The notes beneath the pieces are model-generated. The model made no database searches. It was not told the DNA's origin and worked only from the letters and a program-made list of their open reading frames with translations. From Adiantum capillus-veneris (Eukaryota; Streptophyta; Polypodiopsida; Polypodiales; Pteridaceae): a stretch of 64,000 nucleotides of DNA. The stretch covers positions 35,135,469 to 35,199,468 of the forward strand of contig CM043942.1 in the NCBI GenBank assembly GCA_014529385.2, written 5' to 3'. Each line of letters starts with the position of its first letter. Position 1 is the first letter of the stretch. This document shows positions 22,662-35,118 of this stretch, one piece after another. Both the position numbers and the translations under genes were made by a program.

Positions 22662-22724
22662 CTCGCACTCTTTCTTTCATGGTCTGCACATGCTACCACC
22701 CGTCATAGGTGTGTGATTCCAACA
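22437..22724 (+). repeat. 3' LTR with internal (CT)n and TATA box
   Basis: 288 bp, starting TGTTGGATTTTC and ending GTGATTCCAACA, with 8-bp inverted ends of the TGTTGGA type. A TATA box (CTATATATATG) is at 22543-22553 and a CT tract at 22616-22660. Confidence 0.8.
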
Positions 22725-22759
22725 ATGATTTTCTTAAAACACCATAAATGATCTCCACT

Positions 22760-23740
22760 AGCTTGTGGCGGGTCTCGCTCACTCTTACCAATAGTACAAT
22801 GTTAAGGCTTTGCATAGTGTCACATGCTTTCAAGATGCAAACATATGTGATTGCATCTAGAGAGAAAACCTTGCTTCACATCTATCAAAAACAGCCCAAA
22901 GATTCTTGGTCGTTCCGAAGTTAGGCATATCCTGCAATCAGTGCTTCCAAGAGATGACGGCATCCCGACCGGGAAGCTCCTCAAGCACTTTTTGTTCTTT
23001 ATGAACTGCACCACATTTGGAATACATGTCAACCAAGGCAGGGCCAAGCACAAAGTTTTCTTTCAGCAACCCCTGACTAACAATATCATCTTAAATTCTT
23101 TTTCCCATATCAACATCTTGTGTAATGCCACATGCTTTCAAGGTGCAAATGTATGTGATTTCACTTAGAGAAATGCCATGTGTCTGCATCTGCTGAAATC
23201 AACACTGAGCTTCCTTGGATGGCATAGTTCCTCTCATGCCACATTGGCTGTATCAACCAGCATGCGGCACGTGGCCAAGGATGGTTGCCGCCGAAAACCC
23301 TCCCAGTTCTATTAATTCTAACAATATCATCGTGAATTCTTCTGCCCATATCACCATCTTGTGTAATGCCACATGCCTTCAAGGTGCAAGTGTACGTGAT
23401 TGCATTTAGAGAGATTCCCTCTCTCTACATCAGTTGAAAACAACCCTAAGCTTCCTGACCCTGATCCTTGCCTTCAGGATGCAAGCATATGTGATTGCAT
23501 CTTAAGAGACACCCTTGCTTGGCGTTTGCCAAAAACAGCCCATAGCTTCTTGGCCCTGCCCATGTTGGGAATATCCCATAATCAGTGCATTCCAGGAGAC
23601 GAGGATATCCCAGATAGGAAGCTCCTTGACCACTTTTTGTGCTTTATGAAGTGCACCACATTTGGCATACATGTCGACTAGGGTAGTGCCAAGATATGCC
23701 AGAAATTACAATTGCAAATTCGTGAATACACCTGTTCAAA
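22760..23740 (-). pseudogene. Broken PLS-type pentatricopeptide repeat (PPR) gene
   Basis: The minus strand gives successive PPR motifs in changing frames. From the right these are LVDMYAKCGALHKAQKV, ELPIWDILVSWNALIMGYSQ, HGQGQEAMGCF, then DAITYACILKA (about 23690-23460); a second LKACGITQDGDMGRRIHDDI part (about 23380); and further left ITYICTLKACG-like sequence, DMYSKCGAVHKEQKVLEELP and a final DAITYVCILKACD (23180-22800). The period and the alternating L, S and P signatures are those of PLS PPR proteins, which in plants bind organelle RNA, often for C-to-U editing. Frameshifts and stops are numerous, and a foreign piece (about 23220-23300) interrupts it. No E or DYW domain is seen. Confidence 0.85.
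23220..23300. repeat. Short dispersed repeat also found near 24690
   Basis: Shares TGGCCAAGGATGGTTGCC and neighbouring bases with 24690-24760, at roughly 75% identity. It sits inside the PPR pseudogene and may be an inserted scrap. Confidence 0.55.
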
Positions 23741-25227
23741 AACAATTCTATCAGACTAGGGCAGGCAATTTACAGAAGCGCTGAAAATTGAGACAAAACG
23801 CTTGGAAAATCACCCAAAACTTTGCATCCCCTAATCATCTACATCCAACGGACTCACAGAGTAGATGAAACACACCGTCAAAAGCAGATCATTGCGATGT
23901 ATTTAGATCTCTCCACTGAAGCTGAGACCAGGTGCTGCAATTTCCATTCGCATGCATATAATATTTATCATCCAAGGGTCCACCAGGAATAGCCTTTCTC
24001 ACTCACTGTATGGGCAAGACAAGTTTTCCCCCCAAAAATTCTCCACATTATCGGCCCCAACAACCTTGAACAGAGATGCAATTGATGGGTATAATTATAT
24101 GTTGCACACCACACCACTCCTGTGAGCAGCCCATGCTCATAAACCTGTAAAAGGTAGAGGGGAAACAAAAGAAATATATTAAGATCAGCATTATAGAGAG
24201 ATAATCTAGCCTCTCAACACTCTGTTTAGCCTCTATTTCCTCATTCGAGGTCCCTACATGAGCGAATCTCTCGTGCATGGGTGGCTAGGCTCCTACCAAG
24301 CCATCAAGAAAATAAGAAACACAACTTCCTATGAGCTCAAACAGTAGCAAAACCTTACCACTTAATCCCCTCATCCAAACAGCAGGAATCATTTCCTCAC
24401 ACACCTTTCAGCTTAAGCTCACGGGAGAAGTGCAATCATCCATACACCAGGCGAAGAACACCCTGAATCATTCCCTCACCAATCTCCCAACTCAGAGCTT
24501 GCAGAAGAAGTGCAGGCGACGCTAACAAATGTTGTCTTACCCTAGTTCTGCAACGCACCTTGAACAAAACGCAAGAATCGCACTGTGAGTCAATAGGTGC
24601 AAGTACATGCAAACGACCTCTTGCTGTCTTGGCGCTCTCTCTCAAGACTCTCTCTCTCTCACACACACACACACACAACCATGTGTTAGGCCACACTGGC
24701 CGGAGCAACCAACATGCCACACATGGCCAAGGATGGTTGCCAGGAATCCTCCCTACCTTCGACTCCCACCTCCAATTAATGCCAAGCCATCCAACATCTG
24801 CCGGTTTCAAGCTTTGCTGCTTCCGTCCACTTGGTGCTTCCCCATCTGTTGACAACTATCTTCACCCTGCTCACTTATCATCCCACCTCGCTTCAACCCT
24901 ACATAGCACTTGCCTTTATTCTATCTATGCTTTGCAGTTGCCATTGCCATATGATTACACCATCACTCTAAGGCATGGCGGCATGGGCACTGAACACCCT
25001 ATACCCGCGGGCCTTGCACCCTTTGGCTGCTGTGAGTAGTTAGCGCCCAACTGAGCCTTGGGCAATGTGAAGTGGGTCCAGCTTGGGACGCGCACCGATG
25101 TCGGGTAGTGGCCCGTGGGGAAGTGGTCTGCACGGTGCGCTATTCAAGGGTCGCGACCCGCATTCAACACGCAGGCACCACATTGGCAAGCAACGCAAGG
25201 GGCAACAGCTCTCTCTCTCTCTCTATC

Positions 25228-25259
<32 letters not shown>

Positions 25260-25899
25260 AAAGGGTACGCACATGACAGAGGCTTCAGAGGTAAAGGTTT
25301 GTCTCCTCGAAGGTAGGAAGCTACCACAGAAGGCATTTAGCGCACAAGTGCAAGCTCTGGCGGCAGAAATCGCTCTCTCTCTTCTCCCTTTTAGCCAGGA
25401 TTATAGGTGCCGCTACGTTTAACTACGTCCAAAGCCCTACTTTTATGGATTTGACGCAACTGGTGGAATCTCCCCTCCACGTCAGACTTTTCTACCGCTG
25501 TGGTGCTTTCTTTGTTCCATGTGCACACCCTTTGAGTCACTGTTCGCGCAGAGTTCACTGCCGAAAAGTGTCGAAACTGCCATGTGGAGGGGGAGGGGCC
25601 GGAATTCTTCCCTTCTTGTATATAGTATAGATGCACAATGTGCAGCTCAATGTTACGATTTGAAGGGCTCTGTATGTGTTGACTCCTCAAGGCACTAGGT
25701 GTGCTCGGGGTTTTATGTACATTCTTGTTTGTGTTAATACAACACTTCAACTCACAATTGTATGGGCCTTTGCTCTTTCAACCTACTTCAGGAGTCACTA
25801 CCACTCTCCGTTTGTCACCAACACACATTCCCTATGTTATTAATACGTACAAATTTGGTGGAGGCTTTGGTGAAGCTTGTGCTAAAAATAGCCCATTTG

Positions 25900-25976
<77 letters not shown>

Positions 25977-26160
25977 TATTGAATCCATTGTTAAACTCAT
26001 AGGGCAGTGCTATGATTCGATTTCTACCTAGCATTTTTCAACTCGTGACTTGAGATAGCATCAATTCCATGATACATATAGTCAAAGTATACCAAAAAAA
26101 TTTAACCTTGTCTGTAGGTTTGCAGTCGTGTTGAGTTGTTCTTGCTCCGTACTTCCTATG

Positions 26161-26209
<49 letters not shown>

Positions 26210-26444
26210 AGTACAGCGTTTTGAAGACATGGGTACCGTCCAACACCATAGGCAATTAACGCACTTCAAGATCTACTATCATCTATGCATTCACTATGCA
26301 ATCTCATGCACAGACACGAGGTGCCACCAGGCTAGCAAATGTACAGCCAACTATACATGCACTCAAGGTCTCATGAAGCCATTAGTATATGAGTTTTTTC
26401 TTAATACAAATTAGAATGGCCCTTTCACATCCCTCTCTCTCTCC

Positions 26445-26479
<35 letters not shown>
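23741..26479. other. Intergenic region with several microsatellites, no gene
   Basis: Contains CT/CA tracts at 24645-24677, 25211-25258, 25902-25975 (CT then CA), 26163-26206 (CT) and 26437-26479 (CT then GT). Open frames near 24436-24855, 25072-25422 and 25391-25750 have no recognisable domain and run through simple repeats. Confidence 0.5.
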
Positions 26480-26485
<6 letters not shown>

Positions 26486-26621
26486 GCCCTGGGTGGGACT
26501 GCCTGGAATGAACCTCCCAACCTTCCTTTAAATAGCCCCCAAGGCCTCATTCCCTATCCACACTCGCAGCCGGCCCCTTGGGCCTGGTCCTTGACCATCG
26601 AGCATTGCCCTTGGCATGACA
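26480..26621 (-). repeat. 3' LTR of element A
   Basis: Plus strand begins TGTAAAGCCCTGGG and ends CTTGGCATGACA. The minus strand contains a TATA-like CTATTTAAAGG. It abuts a (GT)n tract on the left. Confidence 0.85.
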
Positions 26622-26636
26622 TTACTCCCCCCTTGG
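26622..26636 (-). other. Polypurine tract of element A
   Basis: The minus strand reads CCAAGGGGGGAGTAA directly before the LTR. The same sequence stands at 48053-48067 in copy B. Confidence 0.82.
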
Positions 26637-28927
26637 AGAAGTGTTTTCGTCCTCGAAAACAAGAGTGATGATACATTAATGTTTTCCACAGTGGCATGCC
26701 TCAAGGATCCAGTTGTTTGCTTGACCGGAACACGGTTCAATAGGAGGTTCAATGAAACCAAGAGTAACATCTTGATTTTCCACATTGTCTTGTGGTACCA
26801 GTTCCTATCCAATCATAGTGTGTAGACTCCATTTAGAACGCACATGAGCATGCTAAACAAGTTATCCCAACAAAGATGTACCCGAAAGAGTACCGCTTTT
26901 CACTTCTCATGAAAGTAACTTGTTGACATAGCTTATCAACCAACCCCACCATAACTAGTGTTCAAGGTTGAGAAATGGACTTAAACATGAAGGGACTAAA
27001 CTGAGTCACAAACATGCTTTACCTTATTGTAAGCAACACCAACTAGAGGGATACATTGTTGCTAATTGGATTGCTTAGTGCTAACGTACCTATGAGCTTC
27101 TACACATAGAGTGCAGAATGCTTCATAAGTAACTAATGTGATGAATATGCATGCCACTCCAAATCAGCCTTTGCTAAACACTAGGGCCCATAACACCTAG
27201 TGTGCATGCATTTAGCAAAAAACAGATCTGAACCTGTACATCCATTATCATCCTGGCCAATACTTATGGTGAATATGATGCTCCTAGGACACATTAAAGA
27301 GGAATGTAAATAATTCTGAAAAGAAACTAAATACTTTTAGCTGCAATCATTTGCAAGCCTTGCTGAAACGTTTGAACCATAATAGAAGGTGAAACAGTAA
27401 TCACTTCTAGGTACAACCAATGAAACCTTTTCATAGCCTTGCTATATGCAGAAACAACCATCTGTAATGTTGTTTAGCTACACTTGTACCTTAACAAGTC
27501 ATTCTAAGTATCCAACAATTTTTGGCCAACGAAATTGCTCCCGATACATCGTGCTAAAAATAGTCTAAAAAACAGATTTGACCAACACCTAGGGACTTTG
27601 TGATGATACATACTTGAAATAGTGGACGCCACTGTCAATCCTAGAGACTCATATTCTCCACATGTGGAATATGTCTCATGTAAGGACGTCTAAAAAGACT
27701 TACATCCTTGAAGTACAAGATGTACTTGTGCGTGGAGGTAACTGCAAACACTGAACGACGGGAGTGAGAAGGACCCTCATTAGCCTTGCTCCACACTGGC
27801 TAAACCGAACTCCTTGAGTCCCTAGACCATGTTGTATCCCATGTGACAACATGTGCCAAATAAACCCTACAAGTGGGTCTATAATTGCATAATGCAGGAA
27901 CTTATGTTGGACACTACAGACCAAACCGCTTGGCTCTTAAATGACCATGTCATTTTCTTAAGAGCAAAAATGGATGAAAACATAGTTCATGCATTCTACA
28001 TGGAAAATCAATAAAAAGAAACAAAACCAAATCAGATGCATACCTGGAGGTTGAACATAGTGTCCACTTATCCGTAGCGAAAGGCACCTGCCAAATTTCT
28101 CGCCTGCCAAGGCCTGGGAGTGCTAACTGAAAATTAGTGGGGTGCAAGTAGTATTGCACATGTAACCGTGGGTGTTGCCTTTGCAATCCTAACCCCTCGG
28201 TTAAATCCACATTGTCAAACCACGTGCTTAGACTTTAGGGAAACTGCTCAACTAACAGGCAACAGTATCTGAATTCAACTGTGGAAGTTGAAATTATCCA
28301 CTACCCCTTGGCAGCTGTGGACTTCTTTTCTTGAAAGTGCAAGTGTGTTGGGTCCAAGAATTGACCATCAACACTTTAGTGATTGAGTAATCACGAGATG
28401 GATCTTACCCCAAAACGGTATTCGTATAGAGACTCTTAGTGCTATAGAAGATCCACTCAAGTTAGAATCGTATTTATCATTGGACTTGCTCTAGACCCAA
28501 AAATCCATAATCGTGGGTTTTTTTCAAATAGTCGTATTGTCTGAAATGCTTGCTTTATCTATACACCTTAGTAGAAAGAAGCCTTTACGAGTTTAAGTCT
28601 TTCAAAAACTCCACTTGATCTTCACACTGAAGGTATAGATTGCAAAAATAATACCCAAAAAATCAGTAATGGAAAGACTCTTACTTGTCCATCAAAATCA
28701 ATGGGTACTCAACTGAATAGAGTTGGTCGATCTTGAAAGCAATCACCGATAGATTACAAAAAGATGGCTCTTATCCATTTCAACGCTCTTAGCCATGCCA
28801 AAATAGGTGGTAATAGATGGCTCTTAGCCCTTCCTGTTGGCTCGTAGCCCTTCCTGTACCGTAGTGACATAGAAATATTTCAACAAAATCATGTTTAGTT
28901 TCACCTTTCTCGCATGGAAGTTGGGAA

Positions 28928-28930
<3 letters not shown>

Positions 28931-28962
<32 letters not shown>
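28931..28962. repeat. (CA)n microsatellite in element A
   Basis: About 16 AC units inside the element interior; absent at the matching place in copy B near 50720. Confidence 0.9.
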
Positions 28963-28964
<2 letters not shown>

Positions 28965-31364
28965 AATGCTGGGCTAAGGAAAACCCCTTATGGGAATGTT
29001 CGAATGTGTTGTATGCCCCTTGCATATGATCCCGTGCAGACCATGTCCATGGCTTAGCTTATCCTATAAGCGTACAACTGTGTACATGTACCACGTCCTC
29101 GTAGAGCGAGGTACCATAAGTCACATCTTGACCCACTGACCGTGTGTGGGAGTGTGACTGTACTAGGGTAACTTGAAATATGGCATGTCGCATGTGAATA
29201 ACATAAAAAATATTTGAAGATATATGTACGTACCTTGTTCATGACAGAGTATGTAGTGTTATAGCGGAAGCGTTTGCAATGATCGACGGGTTGCGAGACA
29301 GAAGTTCTTGGAATCAATGACAGTATCAACCATGGGAGTCGCTGGTATACGTGTTGTGCACGATTATACTAGCATGGATACATCACAGTGCATTGTTACG
29401 TATTATGAGCTTATATCCACATATTGCCAAAGATGTGTGTCATCATCATTGATCTCAAATCAATCGATAATACATTGGCACATAAAAGAAGCCATACTTC
29501 ACGTGAAGACAGGCAAAACACTTTGCTTTGTACAATGGCTTCTTATAGAGTCTGCCCAAGCACGTTGCTTTGCACAATAGAGAGATCTTTTCCAAAATGA
29601 AAAGGAAAACATAGACAAAAACAAACATAACTTGAAATTGATTAACCTTGTCGGCCTGCCGTGACGAGTTGTCTTGAGTGTCCGAAATAAAAACTCGCGT
29701 AAATCTGGCTCATAACCATATTTGCTGCTTGAGTGAGGTAGTTACGTCCTCGTGTGATTGAAAAACCTACAGACATCTTGGCAAGGTTCCCTAAGTTCGT
29801 ATGCTATTAGCCGCATTCCCAACTTTGGAAACCACTATGCCAAATGTCAAAAGGGAAGCCATGCTTCACATAAAGTATGGAGTCGTGCTCCGCTGTTGGA
29901 GGATCATAATCTAGGTTGACTGCATCGATGGCAGACAACGGGCCTAGGAGTTTGCTCCTAGCATTGCTTGCCAACATCGTGAAAGAATTAGTGATTGGCC
30001 TTGCCGAGTACCTTAATCTCACAAGTCACAGGCCATGCCTGACTTGGTTTTACATGCCAAAGGGTTGAATATACCCTGGCTGTGTAGCCCAACTAGATGA
30101 TGTTGGCTACACATGCTTTCCACATGAGCACCTTGTACGGAGCCTTGCTCCCTCACAATACAAATGAAAGGTCATCACTGGTCGGCCTTGCTGAATTCCT
30201 ATTCCCTACAAGGCACAAGCCTTGCCTGTACGTGCTTACATAACCAATGTACCATGGGCATATGGAGCCTGCGCCAATCTAAGGATTGATGCATAGCCGA
30301 TATACTCATATACTACCTTGTGCACATACTCAAGATCGAGAGCAAGTTTTAAAAAAAAAAAAAAAACTTGACCGCGTTGATCCACCACCATGTCAATTAG
30401 GACGCCATATTGAAAGCATACAATACATATTGAGTGCAAAACAAAGCGTACCTGGATTGCAAACGTTAATATTGCCACCCTCGTACCTGGCAATTTGACG
30501 TCTCGTTCTCTTTGGGCTTTGCTCCTCTCTTCATGATGCCCTTGCACCTTGTGTAGCCTCCAAATTCAACAAAGAGTTGATCTACATCATCACTTGCTCA
30601 AGCCATACTGCCGTTCTCGTTGCTCTTTCAAAAACGTGCATCTTACGAGGGTTCGCCACCAACACATCTCCATCTTGGGGATGCCGAGTCTATGTGTGAG
30701 GCACTTGCATGCTTGAATCTATGCCGATGTGACCATGCCTTGAAATCCGGACTTTGGATTTCCCTCGAGGCTATCTTTTGCATGGATTATCACTGACCTT
30801 GCTGCACCAACCCATGCATGCACATGCATGCTTGTTTTCTCGCCCGCTCCCGTTTGACGTCGATGGTAGGATGGGAATCACCCTTTGTGAACATTAGCCC
30901 TAAGCTTTTTCTTTCTAAAAAAAAGAACTCAAAAATGATGGATGCCGTTTGCTACAGGGCACCGATGGCGAGGGAGAAGGAACCCAACATGGGTTGGTCC
31001 GTGCGACGCCGTCCAGAGACGTATTTTGCCTGGCTTACTGTCGCGCTCCATTCAAAGTCCCTCTGCGCGTCGTTTTGGCCATGTTGCCCATGCACATAGT
31101 GCCTGCAAGAGCTTGTTCCCAGTGGCTTCGACCCCTCCAAGGGGTTGTTCCCATGGCACCTCCTCCTCTCTTGAGCCGCGCCTCACAAGCGTTGCTTCCT
31201 GCGGCTCTTCAAGCAGCCATCAAGCGGGAAGAGATCGAGAGGAAAGAGAGACCACCAGCCCACGCTTCCATGCTTCATGGAGAGGGAGAAATGTCCAAAG
31301 AGCGGTCAAGAGGGAGAAAGAGAACAAGAGTACTTTCCCCTCCTCCATGGTTGCTCTCCCCTGA

Positions 31365-31376
31365 GCTCTGATACCA
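31365..31376 (-). other. Primer-binding site of element A
   Basis: The minus strand reads TGGTATCAGAGC (initiator tRNA-Met). In unit 2 the equivalent site at 34499-34510 has two changes. Confidence 0.92.
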
Positions 31377-31377
31377 A

Positions 31378-31517
31378 TATAAAGCCCTGGGTGGGACTGC
31401 CAAGAATGAACCTCCCAATCTCCCTTTAAATAGCCCCCTGGGCCTCATTCCCTATCCACACTCGCAACCGGCCCCTTTGGCCTGGTCCTTGACCACCGGG
31501 CATTGACCTTGGCATGA

Positions 31518-31519
<2 letters not shown>
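31378..31519 (-). repeat. 5' LTR of element A
   Basis: 142 bp, same length as 26480-26621. The terminal bases have mutated (TG to TA at one end, CA to CT at the other). A (CT)n tract follows at once (31519-31556) and then (CA)n (to 31589). Confidence 0.85.
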
Positions 31520-31591
<72 letters not shown>

Positions 31592-31862
31592 GTCGTTGGT
31601 AGCACCACGGAGCTTGCAATCTGACACTAGCTAAAGAAAACCCTACAATTATAGTCTTATAAAACATACAACTAAGAAAGGAAGTAGATTTTTGTATATC
31701 ATCTTAATTTAAAAAAATAGAAAACATAGGTTAATTATGTTCATCTCAAATTTTGGGATTCAAAAAACCTAATACTCTTATTGGTACACTTAACTTTTCC
31801 AAAAGAATTTGAAAGCTCCACGAGTTGATTTTTACATAAAGATCTATTCACAAAAAATACAT

Positions 31863-32028
31863 TGTTTCATAAATTCTTTTTTTTGTAGCGGTTCTGACAT
31901 TCACACACAGATAGATACAAGAGAGCGCCTTAGGGTGTCACTCAGCCGTATCAAACCCATGACTCGATGATGAAGCTCGCATTCTCAACCAATTGGGCTA
32001 GCTCTTGTGGACTGTCTCATAAATTCTT
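31863..32028 (-). mobile_element. tRNA-derived SINE (type I) with target duplication
   Basis: Read on the minus strand, the head GAGCTAGCCCAATTGGTTGA resembles RNA polymerase III box A and GGGTTTGATACGG resembles box B. The tail is A-rich (T run at 31877-31884 on the plus strand). Flanks TGTTTCATAAATTCTT (31863-31878) and TGTCTCATAAATTCTT (32013-32028) form a 16-bp target duplication. The body is about 135 bp. Confidence 0.87.
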
Positions 32029-33680
32029 AAAGGGTTCCAATGCATATTGTAAATGAAGTATTATTTGCATGATTATATAAGTAGTTAATGGATAGATAAA
32101 TCCACCGTGAAAAAAAAAAAACAACTTTGGGAAACGCATTTGAAATGACATGTTGTCTTTTTCTTCAAGGCTTTTAAAGCTTTCTTGAGGACACATATCA
32201 AATAGTTAGAAATGAAAGACCTTCATCTATATCGATACTAAGAGCGCATTCACATGCACCACCCGTCCTCGTTTTATTGAACTCAATAGCACTTAGGTTG
32301 AAAAGCTGCACGAGAACATTGTCTTGTCGTCTCTCTCCAAATGCTGTCCTGCAAATCCAACTCTTCCAAAAATGACAGAGTAGCCTCAAGCAAAGCTTAG
32401 TTTGGAGCTTGAAGCTCATAAGGCAACAAGCTATATAGGCTCTTGTAGCCTTTTCAACATACTTTGAAGCTTTATCAACGCAAAAACGACAAAATAGTTG
32501 AGGCTTGAGAAACCCTGCTTGCTCGAGGTACGAAACCTACCTAAGGACTTTAGCATGCCAAAAACAAAATGTCTTCTTGGACAAGATGGCCCTATTCCAA
32601 GCACATGTTTTACAAGTTTTTGTTCATTTATGTTGTATCACATGATGTGACTAGTAATTCAAGCATTTTACATAATTTTGAGTATTTTGTCAACTCCTTG
32701 GCATGTTAAAACATGCCTTCGAGGAGACGAGAGAAAGGTACACGGATATTCTTATAGCAAACCGAGCATTCTCGTTTGTGAAAGGTACACATATTTTTTA
32801 TTGCCTTTGTTTAGTGCCACGGCCCCCACCCTTATACAGACCTCATGACTTCATTTTCCACTTGTCTTTTCTTTAATTGTAAATTGTCTCTTCGGTTACA
32901 GTCTCAATAATTTCTTGTTAACTTTTTGTTGGATTGGGTAAGGAGTCCTTAGTGCAGCGTTGGATTTTTGGTGCAATTGTGGGACATTAGATAAAGCTTG
33001 TGGATTAGTGCCACATGGCAAAAAAAATATTTTTTATTATTTCTTTTAGGTCTTTGTGAGAAGTGTTGGCATTTGTGTACCCTCTCTTTAAAGAGAGCCA
33101 TTGAATATTGGTTTAGTCATTATTTTTTATGCTTTTGAAATATATTGTAATGTAAATAAATCATTGTAACAATTGTTTTCAAAAAACTGTAATTTTGTAT
33201 TGTGACAAAAAAATAAACAATAGTGTCACTTTCTCGTTTTTCCACTAGCAAAGAACCCTCTTATTATTAATTTTTTTTTGGGTAGCCACCTACATTGACT
33301 ATTGTAAGTTTGGCTATAATTAAAATCATTAAAAAATCTTTTCAATAGCATTATGCAGGCCATAATGAACTTTCACCTAGTTTTAATAAGAGAAGCATCA
33401 CTTCTTCTTAGTGGCAAGTCGCCAACTTGCCACTCGTGTGCAAGATGGATAGAGAAAGGAGAGGTGTATATGATAGATCCAATGGTCCCAACTCCCTCAT
33501 GGTGCATTCACTCCATTGGCCTTCCTAAGCATCTCCTATTTCTCTTCCTATTTGTGGGCCATAATGCTTGTTTCGCTCATCACATCATGACAGCAAGGGA
33601 CTCCTTTGTTTGACATCTCATGATTGAAAATTTTTAGCAATTTAAGACTTAAAGTTATGGAACACAATGCTCTCGTGAAC

Positions 33681-33900
33681 AAGTGCTAGCTCAATTAATG
33701 GAGCAAGAGCATCTTATGCCCAAGGTGTTGGGTCTAAACCCCCTTCATAGCTAGTGTGACATGTAGCCCTTAGGGACTAATCTCCAAGTCTATATAGGAT
33801 GGGTTGGCCAACCTTATCCCACTAGGATCTGTGTGAAATTTTACTCTCACCCTTGCCTTAGAGAAACAATCTTTCTAAGAGCATGTCCATGTGAGACTTG
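33681..33900 (+). mobile_element. tRNA-derived SINE (type II)
   Basis: Box A-like TAGCTCAATTAATGGAGC and box B-like GGTGTTGGGTCTAAACCC, followed by a body shared with 36746 and 39292 (ACATGTAGCCCTTAGGGACT, GGTTGGCCAACCTTATCC). The 3' end is approximate. The copy at 36746 arose with the tandem duplication; the one at 39292 is independent. Confidence 0.72.
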
Positions 33901-34511
33901 GCTGTCTATCATTTTGTAGATGACTAAAGCCTTAGAGGGTTCTTACATGAGGCGACCCTCACTGCAGCAAGCTCTAACCCTTAAAGTTCGGACAGTATTG
34001 CAACAGTATTGAAACCCACATGAAATGCAAACGGGACCACTCACGAACACACAGACGTTGCGAGAATTTTGTAGACAAAATGGCTAACTGTGTGCTAAGC
34101 CGATGGCGAGGGAAAAGGCACCCAACATGGGTTGCTCCGCGCGGCATCGTCCAAAGATGTATTTTGCCTTGGTTGCTGTTGCCCTGCCATCCAGTCCCTC
34201 TGCGCGTCGTTTTGGCCATGTCACCCATGCACATAGTGCCTGCAAGAGCCTGCTCCCATTGGCTTCGACCCCTCCAAGGGGTTGTTCCCGTGGCACCTCC
34301 TCTCTTGAGCCCCGCCTCACAAGCGCTGCTTCCTATGGCTCTTCAAACAGCCATCAAGGGGGAAGATATCGAGAGGAAAGAGAGACCACCAGCCCACACT
34401 TCCATGCTTCATGGAGAGGGAGAAATATCCAAAGAGCGATCGAGAGGGAGAAAGAGAACAAGAGTACTTTCCCTTCCTCCATGGTTGCTCTCCCCTGAGC
34501 TCTTATGCCAG

Positions 34512-34599
34512 TATAAAGCCTTGGGTGGGACTACCAAGAATGAACCTCCCAACCTCCCCCTTGGGCCTAGTCCTTGACCATCGGGCATTGACCTTGGCA

Positions 34600-34604
<5 letters not shown>
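34512..34604 (-). repeat. Shortened LTR of element A in unit 2
   Basis: Matches 31378-31519 but lacks a central piece of about 50 bp around the TATA-like and CCGGCC region. CT and CA tracts follow (34605-34682), as in unit 1. Confidence 0.85.
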
Positions 34605-34684
<80 letters not shown>

Positions 34685-34953
34685 GTCGTTGGTAGCACCA
34701 TGGAGCTTGCAATCTGACAATGCTAAAAAAAAACCTAGAATTATAGTCTTATAAAACATACAACTAAAAGGGAAGTAGATTTTTCTATATCGTCTTAATT
34801 AAAAAAAGTAGAACACATAGGCTAATTATGTTCGTCTCAAATTTTGGGATTAAAAAAACCTAATACTCTTATCGATACACTTAACTTTTCCAAAAGAATT
34901 TGAAAGCTCCAGGAGTTGATTTTAACATAAAGATCTATTTACAAAAGATACAT

Positions 34954-35118
34954 TGTTCCATAAATTCTTTTTTTTGTAGCGGTTCTGACATTCACACAGG
35001 ATAGATACAAGAGAGCGACTTTGGGTGTCACTCAGCCGTATCAAACCCATGACCCGATGATGAAGCTTGCATGCTCAACCAATTGGGCTAGCTCCTGTGG
35101 ACTGTTTTATAAATTCTT
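34954..35118 (-). mobile_element. SINE type I, duplicated copy
   Basis: Unit 2 counterpart of 31863-32028, with flanks TGTTCCATAAATTCTT and TGTTTTATAAATTCTT. It is not an independent insertion. Confidence 0.85.

Larger units (their letters stand above)
21360..22724 (+). mobile_element. Internally deleted copia-like element ending in an LTR
   Basis: A gag-like scrap (21490-21700) is followed by non-coding sequence, a polypurine tract (GCTTGAGAGGGGA at 22423-22435) and a complete 288-bp LTR. The polypurine tract proves that the LTR is a 3' LTR on the plus strand. No pol and no 5' LTR are visible, so the left boundary is approximate. Confidence 0.6.
26480..31519 (-). mobile_element. Non-coding LTR retroelement, copy A
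   Basis: 142-bp LTRs at 26480-26621 and 31378-31519 flank about 4.75 kb. Initiator tRNA-Met primer complement GCTCTGATACCA lies at 31365-31376, beside the right LTR, and a polypurine tract lies at 26622-26636 beside the left one, so the element is on the minus strand. The interior has no gag, protease, integrase or reverse transcriptase that I can find. It matches the interior of copy B (48053-53069) over nearly its whole length, for example 26622 with 48053, 27140 with 48965, 27700 with 49530, 29050 with 50830 and 29470 with 51310. It is a large retrotransposon derivative that would need another element's enzymes. Confidence 0.87.
30964..34101. repeat. Tandem segmental duplication, unit 1
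   Basis: 3,138 bp from GATGGCGAGGG to GTGTGCTAAGCC. It is repeated as unit 2 (34102-37165) over its whole length with substitutions and small indels. The unit includes the 5' end of element A (leader, primer site, LTR), a CT/CA tract, a minus-strand SINE and a plus-strand SINE. Confidence 0.92.

Noticed and set aside
27700-27924. Host gene in element A
   Set aside because: The frame lies inside a repeated non-coding LTR element and recurs in copy B, so it is element-derived if anything.
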